From Paramecium octaurelia (Eukaryota > Ciliophora > Oligohymenophorea > Peniculida > Parameciidae): a stretch of 64,000 bases of DNA. Of this stretch, positions 49,664-62,186 are shown piece by piece (positions within the stretch are counted from its first letter, which is position 1; each line of letters starts with the position of its first letter). Both the position numbers and the translations under genes were made by a program. The notes below the pieces were generated by a model that had not been told where the DNA came from, made no database searches, and worked only from the letters and a program-made list of their open reading frames with translations. The stretch lies in the NCBI GenBank assembly GCA_905182995.1, contig CAJJDP010000004.1:882764-946763 (forward strand). Direction: 5' to 3'.

Positions 49664-49959
49664 GAAGAAAACTTAAAAGTAAATATTCAACAGCAAACAG
49701 TATATAAACTTAATGTATCATTTAAAGTAAAAACACTAATATTGTATTAAATGCCTAATAACTATTTATATTGCGTTTATAAATAATCAAAAATTGTCAG
49801 AATTAATTTTGAATCATTTATGTTGCCAGTTTCTTATTAATTTGTTCTTGGCATTTAAATTATTAATTTTTTATTTATGATAACAATTAGATTTACAACA
49901 GATTTTGACCAATATATATCAATTTTGGGTTGAATTAAATGCATTAATTAAATTAAAAA
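49664..49959. other. Divergent intergenic region, no gene seen
   Basis: 296 bp, AT-rich, between divergent starts. Expected to contain promoters for both flanking genes. No specific motif recognised. Confidence 0.6.
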
Positions 49960-50577
49960 ATGATAGTTTTAGTAAGGCATGGCGAAAGAGCTGACTCTTG
50001 TCCTAAAGAATGGAAAAAGGTAATAAACACCGATGATCCTCATCTTACACCAAATGGGTGTGAATAAGCCAAAAAAGCAGGAAAACTGATTCTCGAAGAG
50101 ATAAAAGACTACAAAGAGATTAACATTCAATCTTCTCCTTTCTTAAGATGCATAATGACTGCTAAAAATATAGCAGGGTAAATAGAAAAAGAAGAGCTTT
50201 CAATAAATACCGAAATTTGTGAAACTTTATATCAATGTTTCTTCGAAAGCAATCCACTACCTCGATTGATGATTAATAAGAATCCAACTCATCCCTACTT
50301 TTCTGGAATAAGATTAATAGATTAATAATTGAAATAGAATAGTATATACCCAGAAGAATTAGAAGATGTAAATAATCGAATTTTGAACTACGTTTAAAAT
50401 TTATTGGAAAATATCGAAGATGACTAATGCATTATTTTAGTGACTCATTAGAGACCATTAAAATCAATTTTGGAATTTTTTAATTAGAGTACAGACGATG
50501 TTGATTACTGTAAAGTACTTTCAATTAAAAAGGAAGAATCTACTGAATTACAGGATTGCAAACTCACTGTCTATTGA
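49960..50577 (+). CDS. Histidine phosphatase superfamily protein (phosphoglycerate-mutase-like)
   Basis: Intronless, 205 residues. Begins directly with the catalytic RHG: MIVLVRHGERADSCPKEW, with His7 the expected phospho-acceptor. LTPNGCEQAKKAGKLI follows, then the second conserved arginine in IQSSPFLRCIMTAKNIAGQI. The C-terminal catalytic histidine lies in IILVTHQRPLKSI. Gln follows that histidine where many relatives have Gly. The short form resembles the UBASH3/STS or generic PhoE-like branch rather than a glycolytic mutase. Substrate unknown. Cytosolic, no signal peptide. Convergent with the exchanger gene, 67 bp between stops. Confidence 0.88.
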
Positions 50578-50644
50578 TAATTAAATCTTTTTGTATATAT
50601 AACTAATTAAGTATAAACTAAATTATTTCTTTAATATGATCGGT

Positions 50645-52564
50645 TCAATCATCTTTATGAACTCCATTTTTTTACTTACTTAATTTAAGTTCAGATAGTT
50701 CACCTTAAGAAGGAGTATTTTTTTTTCCATTGCTTTCCTAATGCTAATCTTATTCATCATCAGAATCGGATTGATCTACATCAATTTGAGTTAATTCGTT
50801 TCTTTTTTGTTTGTGTAGTTCCAGCTCTTCTCTTTATTACTTAACACTGTCGTCATACATCTTAAAGTCTTGTTCTTTTTCATATTTGGTCTTATTCTTT
50901 TCTAATTTCTTTGCCACTAATATATCAGCTTTTCGTTCATTGTATTAATAGATAAGGAAGGGCTTAATATATTTCTCATCGAAACCCTTAAAGAACTTTT
51001 CACTTTTATGTTTGAGTTTTTTATAATCAACCTAATCCTCCTAAATAAATGTTTATCTTATAGCTTATGATTGAGCTGATTAAGTTCTTGAATAATAAAC
51101 TGAAGAGTCTTTTTCCATTTGTCTATACGCCCATTCGCATACGTATTTCAAAGTGCCACCATTGATTAGTGTGGTTAGCACAACCATGTATAAGGAGGCA
51201 GTTTAGATAATTTTGTAATAGTCTTCCCCTCCTACTTCTTATTCGCAAATCAATGCATAGGCAACCACTCCTTTAATTAATCCTGAATAGAAGAGGATAA
51301 AGAACTCATACTTATTGATTCTCCAAGGTCCTTTTGTTTTCATTCTCAAACTAATTAAGAAATACTTATAAATCTTACATGATTGCAAAACCATGAGCCA
51401 TCAACATGGATGCCAATTTAGCTATAGGAGAAAACACAAAGTACTGAGCAAGTAGAAATGTATAAACCTAAAATTTTAAATTATAATCATCTGAATTTTT
51501 AACAATGGCATTTTCTGTCACCATATATCCGATATAAAAATAAATAATAGTCTCGCTAATATAAGCTAGTGCTTTGATTGTTATTTTAGAAGAAGTAGCA
51601 GAAATCTTTGGGAGATTATAAGTTTAGTAATGTGATAACATTATTCCACATAGTAAAACAGCCAATACTCCACAAAATCCTAGTGCTTCACAAACACAGA
51701 ATGAGAAGTAAGCAATATAAATAGTAAAGGCAGTAACGACAGAGGATTACTCAGATAAAAATCTGGATTCCTTTGTTATCCAAGTTGCTATACTACCTAC
51801 AAGAACCCCTACAACTAAACCTACTACTAAGTTAGCTAGAATCCATCCAATGAAAATTAATGGACTATACCATTCCCAGTCGTTGTTCTTCGCTCCTTTT
51901 TCGTTATGAAATCTTTCGACTGTCTTACTTATTGCAAAAACTACAACATCATTTAAGATTTGTTCACCGAAAATAATACTGTGTAGCTTAGGTGCATGCT
52001 CAAATTCTAATACACTTAAGGAAACAGCACTATCCTTTGATGTGATACAAGATGAATAAAAAACCTAAGCATATGCTGAATTACTAGCAGTATCATTTAT
52101 GCTAGTACTATTAGGAGGCACCCAAAATATAGCTAGGGTAGATTAAACAAAATGTTACATGTATTTGTTAAGGTGGATGTTAATGTTGCCAAAATCATAA
52201 AATTAAAAATAGTTCCGAAAATACCATACAACATGACATAAAAGAAGTTCTTCATGAAGTGTTACTTATTTAAATTGTACCCCTCCTTAAAAACTATTAT
52301 TGGCAGCAAAACGAAGAAAAATATTTCTGATGAATTTTCAAAACTTGCCTGCTAGAAAACTTAAAATTCAGTAATGACTCCTATAAGCAATCCTATTATA
52401 ATGGCGACTGATGCCTCTCTAAGCAAATTGATATGTTTATGTTCACAAAAGGTTTATAGCAATGCAATTATACCTAAAATTGTCGTCATTCCGATGAATA
52501 TTACCCCGTGTTTTAGAGAGGCTGGATCCAAATTGCTTGTTTAAATGAAGGGAAAATAGTCCAT
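50645..52564 (-). CDS. Na+/H+ exchanger, CPA1 (NHE) family
   Basis: About 600 residues; one clear 26-nt intron near 52150, others not fully placed. Starts MDYFPFIQTSNLDPASLKHG. Family blocks: LLREASVAIIIGLLIGVITE, then EIFFFVLLPIIVFKEGYNL, then the ion-path segment FGEQILNDVVVFAISKTVER, which holds the ND pair typical of CPA1 electroneutral exchangers. VVGLVVGVLVGSIATW, LLCGIMLSHYQTYNLPKIS and YISETIIYFYIGYMV follow. The C-terminal tail is hydrophilic and acidic (DVDQSDSDDEQD). It should exchange sodium for protons at the plasma membrane or at an internal vacuole; location cannot be told. Confidence 0.88.
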
Positions 52565-52739
52565 TGTTATTATACTTAGAATATAGAATTAATATTAAAT
52601 ACCTTTATTTATATTATGTAATCAATTCATAATACTAATTCATATATGGAGTGATTAATAATTAAAATTTGAACTTAATTTTAAGTGATGCCACAAATTT
52701 AATTTCCTGAAGTCTATCTAGTAAATAAAATAACTAAAA

Positions 52740-54348
52740 ATGAACAGACAAGAAATTATGAACATGAAACCAGAAAAGAAGATATCCAACTATGGTTTCA
52801 GTCTAAAGGCAATTTTGGGTAGAGGTTCTTATGGAACAGTCTACTTCGGAAGAGACATGAACACCTGTATGATATACTCTAATATTAGAGCTTCCAGTAG
52901 CCCTTAAAGTTATTGATCATTCTAAAACCCAAAACTACACTTAGTTATATTCAACTCTCCAAAAAGAAATAGAAATAATGAAGAAGTTTAAGCATCCCAA
53001 CATTGTTGAATTATATGAGGTATACTCTACCACAAATAATACTTATCTGGTCTAAGAATATTGCAATGGCCCTGATTTAAAATAGTATTTGTCAGAAAAT
53101 AAGATTTTGGAAGAAAATCAAGCTATCAAAATGATAAAATAAATAGCTAATGGACTTAAAGAAATAGTGAGCAATAATTTTATTCATCGAGATCTTAAAC
53201 CAGCTAATATCATGCTACATGATGGTTAATGCAAAATAGGAGATTTTGGGTTCTCGAGACCCTTGCCCTCAGAATGCGTAATGGAATCCCTTGTAGGTAC
53301 TCCTCTCTACATGGCACCTTAAATCCTAACCAAATAACAATACACCTCAAAATGTGATGTGTGGTCATTGGGACTCATTTTCTATGAAATGCTATTTGGC
53401 ACTCTACCATGGATGGCAACCAATTATATGGAGTTAATCTACAGAATTAATAACTGCAAATTGACCTTCCCAAAAAATACCAAAATCTCCAAAGAATCCC
53501 TCAGCTTTATTCAAGGATGTTTACATAAAGATGAAATCTAAAGGTTCAGTTGGAGTGAAGTCTTTCTTCACCCTTTAATCAAACCTTAAATGAAAATTCC
53601 CATTGATCCAGTATTTAATGAAATCTTTAGTCCCAAATTTTCAACCCATCGATAAAATCATTCCACTGACAAGTCTGCTCTTCCAACTCTTAGAGAAAGA
53701 AGCTGCTCTGGAAAGAATCCACAAAATAAACAAGTTGAATACAAGAGTGAAATAAAAATAGAGTAAAAACAAGAACCGCCTCCTGCCAGTTCAAGTCAAT
53801 AATCCACGGAAGGAGAAGAAAATACCAAAGTGGGGAAGTACTATCTTCCTAAATAGTAAGATAAACTAAGAAGGACAAGATCATAATTTGAGAATATCAA
53901 ACCTAATTAAACCGAAATAAATCCAAAAAGATAAATCTAATAACCATTACCATCAAATGGTAATCTAATCAAATAGGCATTTCCGAGTAAAAAACGAAAC
54001 CTTTTCGATTTATTTAAAAAAAATACTGTTTGCAAATCGAAATCAAATTCTGAAGTAATTATATAATTGCTCGATCTAATTGCATCATTAGAAAAGGATG
54101 TCCGAAATTAAGACATGGATTTGGAAGCGTTCCTTAGTAAGGAAAGAATTGCAATTACAAATGGACACTAAAATTAAGCAATAAGGATTAAAATCGCTTA
54201 ATAGTATCTTAGTAAGCTCGAAGGTCGTAAGAAAAAGAAATTAGAAACCTTTATTACTTTATTACAGAAGGATCTAGAAACTGAAGAAAGCACTTTTAAT
54301 TAACCAAGATAAAATAAAGTAATATCACCATTATAGTTATAATCTTGA
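52740..54348 (+). CDS. ULK/ATG1-like serine/threonine kinase, paralogue of the one at 27.5 kb
   Basis: 528 residues with one 22-nt intron (52867-52888). Kinase domain: GRGSYGTVYFG, VALKVIDHSK, YLVQEYCNGPDLKQYL, FIHRDLKPANIMLHD, DFGFSRPL, GTPLYMAPQILTK and CDVWSLGLIFYEMLFGTLPW. A Lys/Ser/Gln-rich linker and a C-terminal helical region follow (QLLDLIASLEKDVRNQDMDL ... KIAQQYLSKLEGRKKKK), the same layout as 27513-29454. Shared signatures (GTPLYM, YGTVY, EYCNG) mark them as one subfamily. Catalytic residues are intact. Confidence 0.88.
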
Positions 54349-55081
54349 GTCGATTTTGATTTTAATTAACTGCATATTATAATATTATTTACTTCATTAA
54401 TACAGAAGTTATTCAATTTTAGAGTAAATTAAAGATCTCTACCATTTTGAAGTACTATTAATACTTATAAGTAAGAATATTAATAGTTCTTATTTTCATA
54501 ATTAATAATCTATTTCTGTAACACTTAAATAGAAACACTAAGAAAAAAAGATAAGATTAAGAAAAAAAAAGAGTTTAAAGCATGTCCTGATACATTAATA
54601 TACTTGATTTACAAAATTAGTTTGAAACACACAATCACAATAATTTAAAATGTATTTAAAATAAAAATAATGAGCGTGTGAAAAATTATTAATTTATAAA
54701 TAGAAATTGAATTTGAAACATAAGGATAGCAAAGATATGAGTAGGTAAAATCGACAATAGCTTTGATTGCAGAAATAATTTCTGGAATTCTCATCCATTA
54801 GTCAACTTAGATTAGGGCCAAAAGTTTTTTATTAGTAGAATATTTACTTTTGAAAAGATTAAACTGCATTATGTAAAATTCTAAATTTGGAATGTGTGGG
54901 TGAGTTGATAACCATGAAATTTGAATGGAAATCTTTAAATTTGTATAGAAAATTAAAAGATTATTATATAAATTAATATAAATAATTGGAATAAAGTTAG
55001 AGAGTGATTAGACACTATTAGTATGAACAAATATTAAATTCCTTTTTATTATTAATATAATATAATATATTTAAATTTGAA
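54349..55081. other. Intergenic region, no gene seen
   Basis: About 730 bp of AT-rich DNA between two plus-strand genes. No coding frame or RNA structure recognised. Contains the ASF1 promoter by position. Confidence 0.6.
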
Positions 55082-55728
55082 ATGGCGCTTGTCGAAGTAA
55101 CAAACATAATCTTTGAAAATGAATTGGCTTTGTTCCAAACTCCCATCTCTATGCAAATAACCTTTGAAGTTCTTAATGATTTAACTGATGAAATAGAATG
55201 GAAGTAAGAAATTAAAATTAAATCAGTTTAATTTATATTGGATCTCCGTTGAGTGAGAAATTTGACTAAGTCTTAGATAATTTTAGCATGGGCCCCTTGT
55301 AAAGAGGAGTAATGCAGTTCACAATAACCAGTCAACCTCCAAATTACTAACTAATTCCATCAAAGGAGGATTTATTTAGTGTATCCGCCTTAATATTGAC
55401 CGCCAAATATAGGTAGAAGGAGTTTTTCAGAGTTGGTTATTATGTCTATAACAACTACACTGAGGCAGAATTGATTGAAAATGAGCCACAAGTGGTATTG
55501 ATTGATAGAGTTTATCGACAAATAATGGGGAGTAATCCTCGAATAACAAAGTTTCCAATAGATTGGGAAGGATAATTAACCTAGCTCTATGTCCCACCGA
55601 CCAATTAGTAATTTATGTTTGGGTCCTTGACTCAGCAACAATAGAGTGGGAGTGGAATGCAAACAGAGCAAAATGAGCAAGTTTAATAAGGAGGATAGAG
55701 CAGCACATTCACACAAAATTTATTTTGA
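55082..55728 (+). CDS. ASF1: Histone chaperone ASF1
   Basis: Binds the H3-H4 dimer and hands it on during replication and transcription. 207 residues after one 23-nt intron (55204-55226). The immunoglobulin-like core is clear: MALVEVTNIIFENELALFQT, then PISMQITFEVLNDLTDEIEW, IYIGSPLSEKFDQVLDNFSM, GPLQRGVMQFTIT, EFFRVGYYVYNNYTEAELIE and SNPRITKFPIDWE. Spacing matches yeast and human ASF1. The last 50 residues are a Gln/Ser-rich tail, replacing the acidic tail of yeast. TLK, its expected kinase, is at 12567-14506. Confidence 0.96.
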
Positions 55729-55830
55729 ATGTTTAATTATTTGTTATAATCATAAAAATATTGAGATTATTAATGATCGCTGGATATTTGTAAAGCAAGT
55801 TGATCGCAAAATCTAGCATATAGGAGGTGC

Positions 55831-56136
55831 ATGGAACAGATATGTTAGCCACGTAAGGTATTTTTGTGGTTCATCTTTAATATAGATCGAAGAACTTCAA
55901 AAATCTATATGGGTGGACAATCACAGTAGCAATTAAACCCATTGGATTTGGTTTAAATCAGCAGTGCTTTACCTCAATTTTCTTTTTAACAAAACAATGA
56001 TCAAAGACTATAGACTCTTTTAAACACAAATTACTAATAACAAATATCATAATTGGCCAGTCCTCCAAGTATTGATTTGATTAATTAGATCAAGGTATTT
56101 GAAATAAATATTTTAAGGAACAAGCAAAAGTTGTGA
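55831..56136 (+). CDS. Small hypothetical protein, 101 residues
   Basis: Frame starting MEQICQPRKVFLWFIFNID and continuing MGGQSQQQLNPLDLVQISS, then SFQQNNDQRLQTLL, ending ILRNKQKL. The Gln/Ser/Leu-rich second half looks coding. A competing reading removes a 28-nt GTATTT...ATAG intron and enters a less protein-like frame. An earlier start may exist if an upstream intron was missed. No motif recognised. It sits between ASF1 and the PWWP gene (83 bp to the latter). Confidence 0.45.
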
Positions 56137-56219
56137 GATTGCATTATTAAGCTTGATTAATAGGTGATATAATATAATAATATATTAATATATATAAATA
56201 TTTGAAATTGCAATACCAA

Positions 56220-57756
56220 ATGGATTCTGAAATACCTGAGAGTTACAGTAAGGATGAGATAGTCTGGGCAAAGATAAGAGGATGTAAATGGTATCCATTA
56301 TTTTAGACCCCTGGTGGCCTGGAATTATCGCTGAAGTGATAAAGGATAAATAGTCATCGGAACCTGCTAAATATCTTGTAAATTTCATTGGAGATAACTC
56401 ACAGTATGATTAACCTTTGAATAGAAGTTCCACATTACCTTTTTAAAGTCTTGCCAAATATCAGGAGAAGTATGAGGAAATAGTGCAAAAAATCAAAACT
56501 AAGCAACACAAAGATTCGGTCACAGCAGCAGATTAGATTTTGAAAGGGCAATCAACATATGAAAGTATTTAAATTCTGATATAAGTTGAATCAAAAAAAA
56601 TCTCTAAGAAAAAGAATTTCACTAAAACAGTCAGTAGAAGAAAGAAAACAAGATCATCTTCAAGTGAGGAACATAGTGGAATATATGGATCATCTAGAAA
56701 ATCTAAGATGGATTCGGAGGATAGTACGAAACCTGACAATTTTAGTTCAGAGATTAAAGAGTTATTGAAAATGATGAACGAGACTAAATTGAACCCAGTA
56801 TTAATAGAAGCTAAAATATCAAGTGTATGATAAATAATAAAAATAATAGCTGATTCAGATTGTTGATTTAGATAGACCTGACATAATGGAAGTTTTGTAG
56901 GGCCCCAATGGGAAATTGCTAATGCAGATACAAGCACGATTAACGGATAAGAAGAACCTCTCTTAAGCTTAAATGAATTTTACACAATTCCTTGAGAAAT
57001 TAAAATCAATCGTATTGAGAACGGTAATACAGAAATGAAAAATCTAGTTTTTTACAGTATTTTGACCCAACCGAAATCATCCAGTAACTCCATTAAGTAT
57101 CAGGTTAAAAGAAGATCACCCAAAAGTTATTAGAGAAACTGTAAAATCAACCGAATTTCATCTTGGATTGTACGATATTCAATACTAATTTAAAAGCTGA
57201 AGACGACAGTGAGGATTCAGATTCAGGAGAAAGTGATGGAGAAAGCGAAGAGGATGAATCTAGTGAAGAATCTGTTAAAAAGGGGAAATATTAGAGACAG
57301 ATTCCTATTACTAAACCCATAATTAGAAAAAAATATACATAAGCTTAATCACCTAAGAAACCCAGAAAACAAAGTCAGGATGTTCCCAATCCTTTACAAA
57401 AAAACAAGGTAGTGTAGAAAATATCTGAAACGATATCAGAATATACTGATTAAATCATTCCAAAGAGGATAAGTGAAGATATTGAGAGCAGGATTAGATC
57501 ATGTGATTCAAATATGGGATTTGTATATAAGAAAAAATATCGTACAATTCTAGAAAATATTAAAGTATAAAGAGTTTGTTATTAATCTTAGAAATAATCT
57601 AAACAAGACCTAATCAATTTGTTATCAAATAGTTCAAATTAAGAATAGTTATGGAGTAAATACATATTTTATTTTCTAGATCTTCTGAACGGGAATACTT
57701 AGAGTATGAACCAGAGTGGAAATAAGCAAAATGATTATGAATAATAATATTCATGA
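56220..57756 (+). CDS. PWWP-domain chromatin reader with possible TFIIS-like C-terminal segment
   Basis: About 470 residues after five introns (23, 21, 21, 25 and 34 nt); the length divides by three. The PWWP domain begins near residue 11: DEIVWAKIRGYPWWPGIIAE, then KYLVNFIGDNSQ. PWWP domains bind methylated histone tails on DNA. A helical domain follows (IVDLDRPDIMEVLQ, LEKLKSIVLRTYFDPTEIIQ), then a strongly acidic stretch (EDDSEDSDSGESDGESEEDE). The last part, ISEDIESRIRSCDSNMGFVY and KKKYRTILENIK, resembles the central domain of elongation factor TFIIS; this match is from memory and is weak. Tandem with ASF1, which fits a transcription or chromatin theme. Confidence 0.8.
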
Positions 57757-57787
57757 ATATGTTCAACTAATATTATTCAAAATTGGT

Positions 57788-60700
57788 ATGTCTGATAATT
57801 AATTTAAATTCAAATATTATCTCAACTTCATGGATATTTATTAACTATTAAGTTTTGATGGATTCAACAACACTTTAGAGATCATTCTCAACAAATTGGC
57901 CTGTTAGAAGTTGCAATAGATTCAAAACAATCTAAATATTATTTGCATTATTGGATCTCAAAAGTCAGGCAAAAGTTGGTTATTGAATAAATTGTTCATG
58001 CAGGGTTAAGGTTTTCAATCTAGCACCAAAGTAACAATCATAATAAACTCAAGGGATTCTATTTTACCTATGATGGTTAATTGATTATAGATACAGAGGG
58101 TTTGGGTTGTGGCGATCAAAGAAAAGACATCTAAATCATCCTACTTGCTTCTCTATTATCAAGTGTAGTAATCTATTGTGGTAAACAAGAATCATATCTA
58201 TCCCTTAGGTTATTCAGTTGAAGATTTTGAACTCATGATTAATCTTGAAGATTATGAGGACTTTCTACCTCCTTTTATTTGGGTTTTGAGAGATATACAA
58301 AACAAGGATGCACTCTAGCCAAAAGAACTACTTGAAAGATAGTTTAAATCATAAAATCGAGTGAAGAAACACCTACTTAAGCTTTTCTCAGATTGTGTTA
58401 CTATTCCATCATCAAGTGAAAGCATAGAGTTCATAGATTCAATGGCTTTGTTAAGGAGAAAAGTGTTAAATTATGCCAAACCCAAGAAAATCTATTAGAA
58501 CATTTATTTGAATGGTGCACTTTTGGTTGAGATGATTTAAATGGTAGTTACCAAATTCAACAGCAATCAACCTGTTGATTTAAGACAAATTACTGAAACA
58601 ATTGTAGACAGACAATCTATGGTGTTGTTAAATGAAGCATTTAAAAAATATGAATAATCAATCATGCAACTAAAATTGCCTACATGTTCATTTGAAGAAT
58701 TAAAGAATCACCATAAGGATTCTGAACTCAAGGCTTTGGAATATTTGAAATCTAAAATCAACGACAAAGATTTAAATGATGATCTACATCAAATGTGCAA
58801 AGAAACATTCAAAGAGATCTGTAAACGTAATGAATAAGAAGCAACCAACTTATGCAATTAATTTATTAATTAAGAATTTTAAACCTTGCAAAAACGATTA
58901 TCTGAATATAGAAGTATCTTAGAATTTGAGAGAGACATCAAACTATTCTATCAATTTTTATTGGAACATGGCCCAAAAACTGTTTTAAAGCAACAAGTGT
59001 ATTAAGAATTCTATAATAAAATGATGACAGAAGGTACGAACATGTTTATTAAATAATAAAATTAACAATAACAACAACAACAATAGCAACCACTCTAAAT
59101 AAAAAATGAAAATATTAGCACAGAAAAGGATAAAACCATTAATGAACTGATTTGTAAAGTTAAAGAACAAGAAAATAAAGTTTATTCATAACAATCATAA
59201 ATTAAATTATTGGAAGAATAACTATTTTCATCAGATAAATAATTAGAAATACTATAAGCGGAATTAATTAAGTAGAAAGAACTCCATTAATAGCAATTTA
59301 AATAATTTGAGAGAAATCTTTACCTAAAAGAATCTGAATTCAATAAGATGAAAGCACTCAACGAATAAAAGATTCAACATCTAACTAAACAATTAGAACA
59401 AAGTTAAAGAAAAGAAACTTAAATGGATTCCTCATTTCTCTCAACGAAATCAGAGTATACAATTTAAATTAGAGATGTTTAATCGAAATATGAGTAAATG
59501 ATCACTTAATTGCAAGAAAGACTATTAGTATAAACTGATAAAACCTAGTAACTCCAAGATCAATTGAATAATTTGGAGTCATAGAATACTTAAGCTTAAT
59601 TTAAATTACAAAGTAAAGAGAGTAAAATTTACGAATATTAACAATAAATCTAATTATTGAAGAATTCGGTAGTTTAATTGCCATAGATCGATAATTTAAA
59701 TAATGAAGAAAATGAAAAATAAATAATAAGGTTGAAAGAGATTATTGAATCTTAGGAAACACAACTGAAAGATAAGACATCCTAATTGATACAATTAAAA
59801 TCTAGTTTGGAAAGAGAATAAGCATTGATTGCTTAAGAGAAATAGTTCTTAGAAATATAACTCAAGGATCTCTCTGAATAACTGAAGCTAGAGAAGAAGA
59901 ATCATGAATAAACTTTAAGTTTATTTGAAAGTTAAAATGATGTGAATAAAAGTTAAGTATTTTCGAAATAGTATATGGAAATGAAAGATATGCATTTGAA
60001 TGAAATGAAATAATTAGAACAAGAATTTGAAATCTAAAGAAGAAAAATGTAATAATAGATTGAGTACTTGAATTCAGAACTAAATAAAACTGAAAGCTAA
60101 TTATTATATTAATAAAATGATTTTACTAGAGAATTGTAGTAAACAAAAACGTAGATTCTGAATTATGAAGATAACATATAACGATTGAATAGAGAATTTA
60201 TGTTATTAGAATAGTAAAAGACTAGAATTTAAAGAGAATTAGAAGAAAAATTGATTTTGAAAACAAAGAATCATCAACAAGAAATTGAGGAATTAAAAAG
60301 ATAAAATTTGAATGAGTATAGATTGTTATAGAATAAAAATGAAGAATAAATTGCATAGTTGAGATGCATGTACGAATTAGAGAGATAAAAAATTGAATAA
60401 AAATTTATGGAAGATAGAAAGACTATGGAAGAAAAGTATAATCAAATGGTTGAGGAGTTGGAAAGTTAATTTGACAATAATTAAGATGAAGAGATTTCGA
60501 AATTATAGAAAAAATTGAAATAAAATGATTTGCAAATGCAACAATTATCCTAGCATTGGTAAAATGAAAATGATTTAAAATAAAAATAGATTTTAAGTTT
60601 GGAGTAGGTAAACAATTCTTTGAAAATATCTATTTAACAATTTTAGGATGAATAATAAAATTTATAAAAGTAATTACAAGACTTACATCAACTCAATTAA

Positions 60701-62163
60701 ATTAATGAAGAAGAACTAAACACTTTAAAATAATAGGGATAATATGACTCATTGAATAATAATAAATAAGATTAAATAGAAAAGATTAAATAAAATAATA
60801 CTCTAGAAAAATAGAAACTCATCGAGTAAATCAATGAATTAAAGAAATAACTAGAAGATGCATAAGATGAAAATATTAAAATGAAAGTTGAATATGAAAA
60901 GCAATTGGCTTTAATTACCTAAGAAAATGAGTTCAATTCGCACAAAGTTGAATAACTCTAAACTCAATTATAAAACTATGAATAAAAAAACTTTACATAG
61001 TTAATTAAAATTGAAAGCAATGTTGCTTAATTAACTCTTGAAACTGACCTTAAAGAATAGCAATAAAAATATGAAAAGTTAAGACAATAATACAAAGAAT
61101 AAGAAATTAATAATAATAAAATAGTAGTTGACTTATAACAATAAGTTGAATAATTAAAAACATAATTATAAGAGGAATTAAAAAATTAACAATAGAAAAA
61201 CGTAAACCTTCCGACCCCATAAAATATTGTATCATCGAACACTTAAGTGATTAACTAATTGAAGCAATAAAATGAAAAATTGTAGAGTGAACTGTAAGAA
61301 CTTAAATCCTTACATGAACGAGATACATTACTTTGGGAAGGTAAATTCAAATTCTTGCAGTAATAAAAGGATTAATCAAAATAAGATTTACAAGAAGCCA
61401 TGAAAAAATTTGAATTCACTATTAATCATCTCTAAAAAGCCAGATAATAAGATTTAGAAGAGGAGAGTAACTCTATTTCTGAGATGTTAGTAACTTTAGA
61501 AAAGAAGTATTAATTGTAAGTTTTAGATCTTACGGAGCATCATTAAGCAATTGTTAATGAATATGCTATGAAGATTGAATAGTTACAAAAAGAATTAACA
61601 TTGAACAATTTATCAAATTAAAATTATCATAAAGGAGATTTTAGTGATATCTCTTCACTCTATGAAAATCAAATTGAATAAATAAAATTGTAATATGAGA
61701 CAAAAATTGAAGAGTTATACTTAAATCATACTGAAGAGAGGTAGATTTGGAGAGCCAAGCTGAGTGAAGCTGAAGAAAAATTAAAGGAAGCTGAAATCAG
61801 AAGATCTAATATGGTGTTTGAGCATGAGAAAGAAAGGGCAAAATGGAATATTGAAAAAGATGAATTGAAATATCAGAAAAGTGATTTGCAAGAATAATGT
61901 TAGAATTTAGAATAACAAAAGAATAAATCCGATAAAAAGAATAAGAAAGTTGGTACTATAAGAACAAGATTAAGTCCGAATAAATCTCCTGGTAATTGTT
62001 TATTAATATTATAGGAACATTTTCTAATGCTTCTAAACTAGGACAATCCTTTGACACTTTTCAATAAGCAAGTATGGAACTACCAGAAGAAAACAAATCG
62101 ATTCATTTGAATCCTGGGGAATCATTCGAAGCCTATTATTTAGCATAAAAAAAGTTTGATTGA
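57788..62163 (+). CDS. GBP-like large GTPase with a ~1000-residue coiled coil
   Basis: 1433 residues, three introns (58031-58053, 58181-58208, 61992-62014); the length divides by three. The N-terminal GTPase has a P-loop GSQKSGKSWLLNKLF, a switch 2 DTEGLGCGDQRKDI and the hydrophobic SSVVIY strand. The G4 region is WVLRDIQNKD; the RD pair is the guanylate-binding-protein/atlastin signature in place of NKxD. A helical domain with VDLRQITETIVDRQSMVLLN follows. From about residue 400 to 1370 it is nearly unbroken Gln/Glu/Lys coiled coil, and most glutamines are TAA/TAG. The tail after the last intron is Ser-rich. Animal GBPs are about 600 residues, so the coiled coil is an extreme extension. Probably a self-assembling membrane or cytoskeletal GTPase. 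Confidence 0.88.
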
Positions 62164-62186
62164 TAATTAATATAAATTTATTATTA

